NCBI GenBank assembly: GCA_031258915.1
Contig: JAIRMD010000076.1
Coordinates: 1-28,629 of the forward strand
Reading direction: 5' to 3'
DNA: 28,629 nt
DNA from: Prevotellaceae bacterium
GTDB lineage: Bacteria; Bacteroidota; Bacteroidia; Bacteroidales; UBA932
The notes under the pieces were generated by a model. It saw nothing but the letters and a program-made list of their open reading frames with translations, made no database searches and had not been told where the DNA came from. This document shows positions 15,707 to 23,794 of the stretch, piece by piece (within the stretch, counting starts at the first letter, position 1; each line of letters opens with the position of its first letter). Made by a program: the position numbers and the translations under genes.

Positions 15707-18073
15707 ATGACAAAAATACTTAGCGCCTTTGCTATTACGCTTTTCGCCTCAATAGCTGCGCTGTCGCAGCCGAAAAAAATTTACCGAAACGGTTGGATTG
15801 ATTTTAACAAGAACGGGATAAAGGATACCTACGAAGACCCGAAAGCCGACATTGACGCCCGCATCAACGATCTTCTGCGCCAAATGACGCTGGAGGAAAA
15901 AACGGCGCAAATGGCTACGCTGTACGGCTCGGGGCGCGTCCTGAAGGATTCCCTGCCTACGCCGGAGTGGAAAAACGAGGTTTGGAAGGACGGCATCGGC
16001 AACATTGACGAGGAGCACAACGGCCTTGGCTCCTTCGGAAGCGAGTACGCCTACCCTTTCCCCAAGCACGTGCAGGCCATTCACGCCATCCAGCGGTGGT
16101 TTGTGGAGGAGACGCGGCTGGGCATCCCCGTTGACTTCACCAACGAAGGGATAAGGGGGCTGAACCACTACCAGGCAACGCTGTTCCCGGCGCAGAGCGG
16201 GCAGGGCGCTACGTGGAACAAAGACCTGGTAGGCCGCATCGCCGCGATTACGGCCATCGAAGCGCGGGCGCTGGGCTACACGAACATCTACTCCCCCATT
16301 TTGGACATAGCCCAAGACCCGCGCTGGGGCAGAGCTGTGGAGTGCTACGGCGAGGATCCCTACCTCGCGGGGCAGCTTGGCAAGCGGATGGTCGAGGGGC
16401 TGCAGGCGCACCGCGTGGTGTCCACCCCCAAGCACTTTGCCGTGTACAGCGTCCCCGTGGGCGGGCGCGACGGCGGCACGCGCACCGACCCCCACGTGGC
16501 GCCGCGCGAAGTGAGAACGCTCTACCTTGAGCCGTTCCGCGTGGCCTTCACCGAGGCGCACGCGCTGGGCGTAATGAGCTCGTACAACGACTACGACGGC
16601 ATTCCAGTCACCGCAAGCTACCGCTTCCTCACCGAAATACTGCGCAACGAGTGGAAGTTTAAGGGGTACGTGGTCTCCGACAGCCACGCGGTGGAGTACC
16701 TGTCCGACAAGCACAAGGTGGCCGGCGACGCGGTGGAGGCCGCCGCCCAAGCGGTGAACGCGGGGCTGAACATCCGGACAAACTTTACGCCGCCGCAGGA
16801 CTACATCCTCCCCCTCCGAGAGGCGGTGAGGCTGGGGAAAATCTCCATGAGCACCATCGACTCTCGCGTGCGGGACATCCTGTACGTGAAGTTTTGGCTG
16901 GGCTTGTTCGACAACCCATACGTGGGCAGCGAAAAGGAGGTGGACAAAATTGTTGCCAACCCCGAGCACAAAAAGGTTGCGCTGGAGGCTGCGCGTCAGT
17001 CCATCGTGCTGCTAAAGAACGACAGCGCCCTGCTGCCCCTGAGCAAAAGCCTCAAAAGGATAGCGGTGATAGGCCCCAACGCCGACGAGCGCCGGGACTT
17101 TATTTGCCGCTACGGGCCTGCCAACCCCAAAATAGTAACCGTGAAGGAGGGCGTGCAGGCCTTGCTGCCCGGCGCACAAGTTGTGTACGAAAAGGGTAGC
17201 GACATTGTGGATAAGCGCTTCCCCGAGAGCGAAATTATCCCCGAGCCGCTCACCCCCGACGAGCAGCAAATGATAGACAAGGCAGTGCAGGCGGCGCAAG
17301 CGGCAGAGGTGGCCATAGTGGTGCTGGGCGGCTCCGAAAAAACGGTGCGCGAATCATTTTCGCGCACAAGCCTCGACCTTCCCGGCCGCCAGCTTAGCTT
17401 GCTGCAGGCAGTTTACAGCACGGGAACACCCGTGGTGCTGGTGCTGATAGACGGCCGCGCCGTCTCCATTAACTGGGCAAACAAGTACATTCGGGGCATC
17501 GTGCAGACCTCGTTCCCCGGTGAGTTCACGGGGACGGCCATCGCCGAGGCGCTCTTTGGCGACTACAACCCCGGCGGCAAGCTGGCGGTTACCTACCCGA
17601 AATCGGTAGGGCAAATCCCCTTTGCATTCCCCTTCAAGCCCGGCTCCGACTCCAAGGGCGAGGTGCGGGTGTGGGGAGCGCTGTACCCGTTTGGGTATGG
17701 GCTTAGCTACACCACGTTTGCCTACTCCGATTTGCGCATTACCCCTTCCCAAATTGGCGCGCTGGCTACGGCTGAGGTGTCGTTCAAGGTTACCAACACC
17801 GGGCAGCTTGCCGGCGATGAGGTGGCGCAGCTCTACCTGAGCGACGAGGTGAGCAGCGTTACCTCCTACACGCAGGTGCTTCGCGGCTTTGAGCGCATCC
17901 ACCTGAAGCCGGGTGAAGCAAAAGAGCTCCGGTTTACGCTCTCGCCGCAAGATTTAGGCCTTTGGAACAGGCATAGCGAGTTTGTGGTTGAGCCGGGATT
18001 TTTTACGGTCAGCGTTGGCGCATCGTCAAAGGACATACGGCTGACGGGGAGATTAGAAGTGGTTAAGAACTAA
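15707..18073 (+). CDS. secreted GH3 glycosidase (beta-glucosidase/beta-xylosidase type)
   Basis: 788 residues with a signal peptide (about 1-20, ILSAFAITLFASIAALS), so probably periplasmic. A short Asp/Asn-rich loop DFNKNGIKDTYEDP (32-45) looks like a calcium-binding motif. The GH3 barrel contains STPKHFAVYSVP (K242, H243) and the nucleophile region GYVVSDSHAVEYL (D325). The usual SDW is SDS here, as in some Bacteroidota xylosidase-like GH3 enzymes. The second domain carries the acid/base region GGSEKTVRESFSRTSLDLPG (about 541-560), and a fibronectin-III-like domain ends the protein (about 685-770). Exact substrate cannot be read from sequence. The last 11 bp overlap the convergent malQ end. 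Confidence 0.9.
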   Translation: MTKILSAFAITLFASIAALSQPKKIYRNGWIDFNKNGIKDTYEDPKADIDARINDLLRQMTLEEKTAQMATLYGSGRVLKDSLPTPEWKNEVWKDGIGNIDEEHNGLGSFGSEYAYPFPKHVQAIHAIQRWFVEETRLGIPVDFTNEGIRGLNHYQATLFPAQSGQGATWNKDLVGRIAAITAIEARALGYTNIYSPILDIAQDPRWGRAVECYGEDPYLAGQLGKRMVEGLQAHRVVSTPKHFAVYSVPVGGRDGGTRTDPHVAPREVRTLYLEPFRVAFTEAHALGVMSSYNDYDGIPVTASYRFLTEILRNEWKFKGYVVSDSHAVEYLSDKHKVAGDAVEAAAQAVNAGLNIRTNFTPPQDYILPLREAVRLGKISMSTIDSRVRDILYVKFWLGLFDNPYVGSEKEVDKIVANPEHKKVALEAARQSIVLLKNDSALLPLSKSLKRIAVIGPNADERRDFICRYGPANPKIVTVKEGVQALLPGAQVVYEKGSDIVDKRFPESEIIPEPLTPDEQQMIDKAVQAAQAAEVAIVVLGGSEKTVRESFSRTSLDLPGRQLSLLQAVYSTGTPVVLVLIDGRAVSINWANKYIRGIVQTSFPGEFTGTAIAEALFGDYNPGGKLAVTYPKSVGQIPFAFPFKPGSDSKGEVRVWGALYPFGYGLSYTTFAYSDLRITPSQIGALATAEVSFKVTNTGQLAGDEVAQLYLSDEVSSVTSYTQVLRGFERIHLKPGEAKELRFTLSPQDLGLWNRHSEFVVEPGFFTVSVGASSKDIRLTGRLEVVKN

Positions 18074-20738
18074 TAGTCCTCCCGCTATCCTCCACCATTT
18101 TCCTCAGCTCGCGGCTAAACTCCCCCCTCCTTAGCAGCTCTTCCAGCGTCAGGTGCATGCGGTAGCGCCAGTAGTGGTGGGGGTTGCTCGGCAGGTTGAT
18201 GCGCTCAGCGCGGGGGTTGCTGCGGCGCAGGCTGCCGCTGGTGGCCAGCAAATCCTGCAGCGGGAAGACCGCCCACATGGACGGCGCGTTGAGGTGCTGC
18301 AAAACTATTTCGCGCACCACCCACGGCTCGCAGGTAGCGGGTGCCTCTCCATCGTGGCGCAGCACGTGGTTGTAGAATCGCTGCGTGGCGCTCCTGTCCT
18401 CCTCCCACCACTCGCGCAGCCCGCTGGTGTCGTGGCTGCCCGGGCTGCATACCGAGAGGTAGGGGGCGCACGCAAGCGGCGCAAACTCTACGCTGCTGTC
18501 GTTGGGCATACGCTGAATGATGAGGCTGAGCAAGCCCAGCTGCTGCATCACCTCCGGCACGCACGAGGGCACCATGCCGAGATCTTCGCCGCACGCCAAC
18601 ATGCTGGTAGCGTACCGCACCGCCGGAAGCTTTTGCAGCGCCTGCTCCTTCCAAAACAGGTTATGGCGCTGGTAAAAAAAGTCAAGGTAAATGGCGTCCA
18701 GCGCCTGCTTTTGCTGCTCGTCGAGCTCGCGGTACGAGCGTGCGTAGTGCATGGCAATGCGCGGGTGGTAGCGCGAGGGCTGGCTCTTATCTTCGATAAG
18801 CACCACGTCGCTGAGCAAGTCGAGCAGCTTGCTTTTTAGCTCGCTGCTATCGCCATTCTGCTTTGCAAAAAAATCCTCTATCTTACGCTGCGTGCCGAAC
18901 TCCGGCTTGAAGCGGAAGCTGTGGGCTTTGTACTCCTCCATGAAAAATTGCGCTACGGCGCAAGCCTCGTCGCCAAAGAGCTCCTGCAGCACGTGCTCCC
19001 TGATGTAGGGAGTGCAAAGCCTCTCGGCGTTGAACCATGCGCCGCGCCGGTTGAGCTCGGAAACGGAGAGCGGGAGCGCAGGCGAAAAGTATCCCAGCAA
19101 CCCCTGTACGGAGTGCAGGGGGATTTCCCAAATGCGAAAAAAGCCCAGTATATGGTCAATCCGGAAGGCATCGAAGTACTCGGACATGGCGTGCAGGCGC
19201 TGCTGCCACCAGCGGTAGCCGTCCAGCGCCATGCGGCTCCAGCAGTAGGTGGGGAAGCCCCAGTTTTGGCCTGTTGCAGAGAATGCATCGGGCGGCGCTC
19301 CGGCCTGCACGTCCATGTTGTACAGCTCGGGCGCTACCCACGCATCGCAGCTGCTGCGCGATACGCCTATGGGGATATCGCCCTTGAGTATGACGCCCTG
19401 GCTGCGGCAGTAGGTGGCGGCCTCCTTGAGCTGATTGTGCAGCAAAAGCTGCACGTAGCAGTGTATGGCCACATCGTCATACTCCGGAAAATCGGGGCTG
19501 TTCAGCGCCGCTATTTTCGCTTCGGAGAAGGCCGCAAATTCTTCCCACGCCGCAAAATCGGCGGTTTTGTACCTGCCGCGCAGGTAGCAAAATGCAGCGT
19601 AGGGTTGCAGCCAGCGTTTGCGCTGAGCAAAGAAATTTTTGTACTCTTCGCTGGCGAAGACGGCGGTTTTTTCCTTGCCGTATGCCAGCCGCACGTACTT
19701 CCACTTGAGCTGCATCACGCGCTCGTAGTCCACCTCTTGCAGGGCGTTCAGGCGGCGCTGCTCGGCCTTCAGCTGCTCGGCCTGCTTTGGCGTGAAGCAG
19801 CCTGAGAGCGGCGCGAGGTCGAGGTAGAGCGGGTGCAGCGCAAGCACCGAAATGCCCGAGTAGGGGTAGGAGTCGCGCCAGGTCAGCGTAGCAGAGGTGT
19901 CGTTGACGGGGAGCACCTGTATCATGCTCAATCCGGCCTGCTTTGCCCAGTCGGCCAAGAGCTTCAAGTCCGAGAACTGCCCCACGCCGTAGCTGCCGGC
20001 GCTGCGCAGCGCGAACACCGGGATAGCCACCCCCGCTCCGCGCGGTGCGCTGAGGCCAAAATCCGGCACCTCGTCGTTGCGCCAGAGCGCGGCGTTGCTG
20101 TGCTCTACCGGGGGCAACACGCGGTCGCGCTGCCGCTGCTCGTAGCGCACAACTTTTTGCTGCTTCACGTCGTAGATGGCGTACTTGTAAAAGATGGGCT
20201 GGCACCGGTTCTCGGGCGTGAAGCCTGTTTGCCACGCGCCGTGCAGAGCGGGCTGCATGAGCAGCGGGCGGTGCGCATCCCAGCCTCCCAGCGCCTCGTC
20301 GCTGCCGGTAACGCACAGCAGGCACCCCTGCGGAATGCACGAGGCGCGTATCGTCAGCCTGCGGGAGTGGTGGCAAAACGCTTCGCCGCCGTCGCGCAGC
20401 TTTTCGCTGCGCCTAAAAAAGACGGAGGTGTACGGCGACGAAATGAGCGCATCGCCGCCGCTTGCCCGCCAGCTGTCGGACAGCACTACGGTTGGAAACG
20501 CGGCAGCCTGCGGCGCAAGCGTGCGCCAGCCTCCGCCTTCCTCCTCCAGCTCGCCGGTTGCCTTGCGCAGGGCATACCTGTAGCGCAGCGCTTCGGGTAG
20601 CCGCTGCTGCGCCACCTGCAAAGTCCAGCGGATGCCATCCGCGCACGCCATCGGCTGGTCGCCGGAGCGCAGGTTGCTTTTCACCACTAATTCTTCGCCC
20701 CACCGGGCGGCGTACTCTACTTGGAAAATAATTTTCAT
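18063..20738 (-). CDS. malQ: 4-alpha-glucanotransferase with two N-terminal CBM20-type domains
   Basis: 891 residues; transfers alpha-1,4-glucan chains and releases glucose from maltodextrins in the cytosol. Two starch-binding CBM20-like domains come first: about 1-105, and about 125-225 with CVTGSDEALGGWDAHRPLLM. The GH77 catalytic domain follows (about 235-875). Key residues are present: nucleophile D528 in FDAFRIDHILGFFRIWEIP, acid/base E718 in ACGEDLGMVPS, and D770 in SPGSHDTSGLREWWEED. The double-CBM20 layout matches plant DPE2 and Bacteroidota MalQ and is longer than E. coli MalQ (about 694). It diverges from the permease gene across a 245 bp gap with paired operators; its 3' end overlaps the GH3 gene. 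Confidence 0.95.
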   Translation of the reverse strand: MKIIFQVEYAARWGEELVVKSNLRSGDQPMACADGIRWTLQVAQQRLPEALRYRYALRKATGELEEEGGGWRTLAPQAAAFPTVVLSDSWRASGGDALISSPYTSVFFRRSEKLRDGGEAFCHHSRRLTIRASCIPQGCLLCVTGSDEALGGWDAHRPLLMQPALHGAWQTGFTPENRCQPIFYKYAIYDVKQQKVVRYEQRQRDRVLPPVEHSNAALWRNDEVPDFGLSAPRGAGVAIPVFALRSAGSYGVGQFSDLKLLADWAKQAGLSMIQVLPVNDTSATLTWRDSYPYSGISVLALHPLYLDLAPLSGCFTPKQAEQLKAEQRRLNALQEVDYERVMQLKWKYVRLAYGKEKTAVFASEEYKNFFAQRKRWLQPYAAFCYLRGRYKTADFAAWEEFAAFSEAKIAALNSPDFPEYDDVAIHCYVQLLLHNQLKEAATYCRSQGVILKGDIPIGVSRSSCDAWVAPELYNMDVQAGAPPDAFSATGQNWGFPTYCWSRMALDGYRWWQQRLHAMSEYFDAFRIDHILGFFRIWEIPLHSVQGLLGYFSPALPLSVSELNRRGAWFNAERLCTPYIREHVLQELFGDEACAVAQFFMEEYKAHSFRFKPEFGTQRKIEDFFAKQNGDSSELKSKLLDLLSDVVLIEDKSQPSRYHPRIAMHYARSYRELDEQQKQALDAIYLDFFYQRHNLFWKEQALQKLPAVRYATSMLACGEDLGMVPSCVPEVMQQLGLLSLIIQRMPNDSSVEFAPLACAPYLSVCSPGSHDTSGLREWWEEDRSATQRFYNHVLRHDGEAPATCEPWVVREIVLQHLNAPSMWAVFPLQDLLATSGSLRRSNPRAERINLPSNPHHYWRYRMHLTLEELLRRGEFSRELRKMVEDSGRTISS

Positions 20739-20764
20739 CAGGTGCTTTTTTATAGAAAAACCTT

Positions 20765-20779
20765 ATTTCAATCGTTTGC
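20765..20779 (-). promoter_or_regulatory. LacI-type operator, malQ-proximal copy
   Basis: ATTTCAATCGTTTGC contains CAAnCGnTTG, the dyad with central CG typical of LacI-family operators (core AAnCGnTT at 20770-20777). It lies 27-41 bp upstream of the malQ start. The exact reverse complement recurs at 20884-20898. Confidence 0.65.
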
Positions 20780-20883
20780 AATAACGTTTTAATGTGATAG
20801 TACAAAGCGCATTACGAAACAAATTAAGTGCAAAAAAAGAAGATTTCAAAAAAAAAATCATAAAAAAATTTTTTTTGTACATC

Positions 20884-20898
20884 GCAAACGATTGAAAT
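20884..20898 (+). promoter_or_regulatory. LacI-type operator, permease-proximal copy
   Basis: GCAAACGATTGAAAT is the exact reverse complement of the malQ-side site, with its CG core about 116 bp away, close to 11 helical turns. It lies 86 bp upstream of the permease start. Between the two copies the DNA is rich in A and T runs (for example 20831-20876). Confidence 0.65.
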
Positions 20899-20983
20899 CT
20901 ACAAAGATTTTTTTTTGCACCAAAGGAGCGCTACAACCTAAGAAAAAATAGCGTATAATTGCACTTTATCAAAAATCAAATTC

Positions 20984-22297
20984 ATGGAAAAGCCCAGCTT
21001 AAAATTTTGGCAGATCTGTAATCTCAGCTTCGGATTTTTTGGGGTACAGATTGCGTATTCGCTGCAAAGCGCTAACATCAGCCGCATATTCGCCACTCTT
21101 GGCGCCGATCCGCACAGGCTTAGCTACTTTTGGCTGCTTCCGCCGCTCATGGGGATTGTTGTGCAGCCCATTGTAGGCTCGCTGAGCGACCGCACATGGA
21201 CGCGCTTTGGCCGACGCATCCCGTACTTGCTTGTGGGCGCTTTGGCGGCCATCATCGTCATGTGCCTGCTGCCCAACGCCGGCAGCTTTAGCCTGAGCAT
21301 TGGCGGCGCTATGCTCTTCGGGGTGGTTGCCCTCATCTTCCTCGATACTTCCATCAACATGGCCATGCAGCCATTCAAAATGCTGGTGGGCGATATGGTC
21401 AACGAAAAGCAAAAAGGATTTGCCTACTCCGTGCAGAGCTTTCTGTGCAACGCCGGTAGCCTTGTCGGGTTTCTGTTCCCGTTTATTTTTACGTGGATAG
21501 GCATTTCAAACGTTGCGGCGCAGGGTGTTGTTCCCGATTCGGTGATATACTCCTTTTACGTGGGCGCGGCGGTGCTGATACTTTGCGTGATCTACACGGT
21601 GGCTAAGGTGAGGGAGATGCCGCCGCGCGAGTATGCGCTGCTTCACGGCATAGCAGAAAGCGCAGAGAATGTGAGGCAAAAGGAGAAATCGGATTTCGTT
21701 ACCCTGCTGAAAAAAGCCCCTAAGGTGTTTTGGACGGTGGGGTTAGTGCAGCTCTTCTGCTGGGCTGCCTTCATGTACATGTGGACGTACACCAACGGCG
21801 CCATTGCCCACAACGTTTGGGGTGTTACCGACGTAAAATCGCCCGGCTACCAGACGGCGGGCAACTGGGTTGGGGTGCTCTTTGCCGTGCAGGCGGTAGG
21901 CTCTGTGTGCTGGGCGATGGTGATACCGCTCTTTAAGTCGCACAAGGCGGCTTACGTGGTCAGCCTGCTTTTGGGGGCTGCCGGATTTATCTCCACCGCC
22001 TTCATCCACGATAAGTACCTGCTGTTTGCCTCGTACCTGCTCATTGGATGCGCTTGGGCTGCGATGCTGGCGCTGCCGTTTACCATCCTCACCAATGCGC
22101 TTTCGGGCAAAAACATGGGAGCATACCTCGGGCTGTTCAACGGCACTATCTGCCTGCCGCAAATTGTGGCGGCGCTCGCCGGCGGAGGGCTGCTCTACCT
22201 TGCTGGCGGCTTGCAGGTGAACATGCTCCTGATTGCCGGTGCGCTGCTGATAGCGGGTAGCATTGCGGTAATGGCTGTAAAGGAAAATTCAACGTAG
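20984..22297 (+). CDS. MFS sugar permease (maltose/maltodextrin type, SLC45/GPH-like)
   Basis: A 437-residue, 12-helix inner-membrane transporter. The N-terminal half shows QICNLSFGFFGVQIAYSLQS then ANISRIFATLGA, and motif A VGSLSDRTWTRFGRRIPYL (about residues 65-83), typical of the SLC45/GPH-like sugar symporters found beside malQ in Bacteroidota. The C-terminal half contains LLIGCAWAAMLALPFTILTN then ALSGKNMGAYLGLFN. It is the first gene of a two-gene unit with the amylase, divergent from malQ. Likely imports maltose or maltodextrins with protons; specificity is inferred from context. Confidence 0.86.
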   Translation: MEKPSLKFWQICNLSFGFFGVQIAYSLQSANISRIFATLGADPHRLSYFWLLPPLMGIVVQPIVGSLSDRTWTRFGRRIPYLLVGALAAIIVMCLLPNAGSFSLSIGGAMLFGVVALIFLDTSINMAMQPFKMLVGDMVNEKQKGFAYSVQSFLCNAGSLVGFLFPFIFTWIGISNVAAQGVVPDSVIYSFYVGAAVLILCVIYTVAKVREMPPREYALLHGIAESAENVRQKEKSDFVTLLKKAPKVFWTVGLVQLFCWAAFMYMWTYTNGAIAHNVWGVTDVKSPGYQTAGNWVGVLFAVQAVGSVCWAMVIPLFKSHKAAYVVSLLLGAAGFISTAFIHDKYLLFASYLLIGCAWAAMLALPFTILTNALSGKNMGAYLGLFNGTICLPQIVAALAGGGLLYLAGGLQVNMLLIAGALLIAGSIAVMAVKENST

Positions 22298-22301
22298 CCG
22301 C

Positions 22302-22347
22302 AATCTGAAATCCAAAAATCCAAAAATCCAAAATCTGAAATCCAAAA
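22302..22347. repeat. A-rich direct repeats between permease and amylase genes
   Basis: AATCTGAAATCCAAAA occurs at 22302-22317 and again at 22332-22347 (period 30), with further AATCCAAA units between them and a looser copy (AATTTGAAATTTAAAA) after 22347. It fills almost all of the 75 bp gap. Probably slippage-derived; it could affect expression of the amylase. Confidence 0.85.
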
Positions 22348-22372
22348 TTTGAAATTTAAAATCTTTAGAATT

Positions 22373-23794
22373 ATGAAACCACTTTTCCGTACTACCATAG
22401 CAGCGGCGTTGGCCGCGATGCTTTACCTTGCCTCGTGCAGCAATGCAAGCACAGAAAGAGCAGCGTCGGCAGACGCTGCGATAGAGTCGCTATCCCTGCC
22501 TGATTGGGGCAAGGATGCCGTCATTTACGAGGTCAACCAGAGGCAGTACACCCCCGAGGGAACGTTTGAGGCGTTTCGGGCGCACCTGCCCCGCCTGCAG
22601 CAGCTGGGCGTAAAAATCCTGTGGTTTATGCCCGTAAGCCCCATTGGAAAGCTTGACCGCAAGGGAACTCTCGGCAGCTACTACTCCGTACAGGACTACT
22701 GCGCCGTAAACCCCGAATTTGGGACAATGGACGACTTCAAGCGGGTGGTGCAGGAGGCGCACAAGCTGGGCATGAAGGTCATCATCGACTGGGTAGCCAA
22801 CCACACCTCGCGCGACCACGCTTGGCTTAGCGAACACCCCGACTGGTACGTTGCGGGAGAAGACGGAAAGCCCATCGGCCCTTACGACTGGACAGATGTA
22901 GCGCAGCTCAGCTACGCCGGCAGCGATATGCAAAAAGAGATGATTGCCTCCATGAAGTATTGGCTCACCGAGGCCGACATTGACGGCTTCCGCTGCGATG
23001 TGGCAAGGCTTGCAAGCGACTACGCGACCGAGCAGCAGGCGCTCGACTTTTGGGAGGCGGTGCGCAGGGAGTGCAGCGCGGTGAAGCCCGTGTTCATGCT
23101 GGCGGAGGACGAGGGTTTTAGGGCGCTGACCAACGCAGCGTTTGACGCCAACTACGGCTGGGAGCTCCACCACCTGATGAACAGCATAGCGCAGAGAAAG
23201 AGCGACGTGGAAGACCTGCGCAGCTACTTTGAGCGCGAGGTTCGCAACTTCCCCAAGCGCACGCTCCGCATGTTGTTCACGTCTAACCACGACGAAAACT
23301 CGTGGAACGGCACCGAATTTATGCGCATGGGCGACGCTGCCCAAGCTATGGCCGTGCTCACCTTCACCGCACCGGGGGTTCCGCTCATCTACACCGGGCA
23401 GGAGGTCGGCAACCGGCGCAGCCTTGAGTTCTTTGAAAAAGACCTCATCGGCCGCAGCAGCGAGGCCGACTTCACCTCATTCTACCAAGGCCTCACCGGG
23501 CTGAAATCGGAGTTCAGCGCGCTGCACAGCGGAGAGTACGGCGCCGACGTGGTATGGGTGAACAATTCGCAGCGCAAAAAAGTGCTCAGCTTTGTCCGGG
23601 AGGATAGCTTCAGCAAGGTATTTTGCCTGTTCAACTTTTCGCCCGAGGTGGTGAAAAATGTTGAGCTGGAGGGAGATGCCTTTTACGGCGAGTACAGCGT
23701 TTGGGGCAAGGGCATGTCCGTAAAGTTCGACACCAAACCCTGCTTTACGCTCAACCCGTGGGAGTACAGAATTTACGCTACGAAGAAGGGGTGA
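22373..23794 (+). CDS. GH13 alpha-amylase lipoprotein
   Basis: 473 residues from the ATG at 22373. The signal peptide ends in the lipobox LASC (acylated Cys 22), so the enzyme is membrane-anchored in the periplasm or at the surface. GH13 conserved regions are present: MKVIIDWVANHTS (I), DGFRCDVARL with nucleophile D209 (II), VFMLAEDEG with acid/base E245 (III), and FTSNHDENSW with D307 (IV). At this length it lacks the extra starch-binding modules of SusG. It should cut maltodextrins for import by the permease 75 bp upstream. An in-frame ATG at 22349 would precede the signal peptide with 8 unusual residues and was not chosen. The end overlaps cca by 17 bp. Confidence 0.92.
   Translation: MKPLFRTTIAAALAAMLYLASCSNASTERAASADAAIESLSLPDWGKDAVIYEVNQRQYTPEGTFEAFRAHLPRLQQLGVKILWFMPVSPIGKLDRKGTLGSYYSVQDYCAVNPEFGTMDDFKRVVQEAHKLGMKVIIDWVANHTSRDHAWLSEHPDWYVAGEDGKPIGPYDWTDVAQLSYAGSDMQKEMIASMKYWLTEADIDGFRCDVARLASDYATEQQALDFWEAVRRECSAVKPVFMLAEDEGFRALTNAAFDANYGWELHHLMNSIAQRKSDVEDLRSYFEREVRNFPKRTLRMLFTSNHDENSWNGTEFMRMGDAAQAMAVLTFTAPGVPLIYTGQEVGNRRSLEFFEKDLIGRSSEADFTSFYQGLTGLKSEFSALHSGEYGADVVWVNNSQRKKVLSFVREDSFSKVFCLFNFSPEVVKNVELEGDAFYGEYSVWGKGMSVKFDTKPCFTLNPWEYRIYATKKG

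Noticed and set aside
15749..16969. Long open frame (406 codons) on the minus strand opposite the GH3 gene
   Set aside because: It is antisense to a gene with clear GH3 motifs, lacks any recognisable domain and is explained by the GC-rich third positions of the real gene. Other long antisense frames opposite malQ, fabI, uxaB and polA were rejected for the same reason.
22302..22362. Possible CRISPR-like repeat array
   Set aside because: Units are short, A-rich and degenerate with no unique spacers of constant length, and no cas genes are present.
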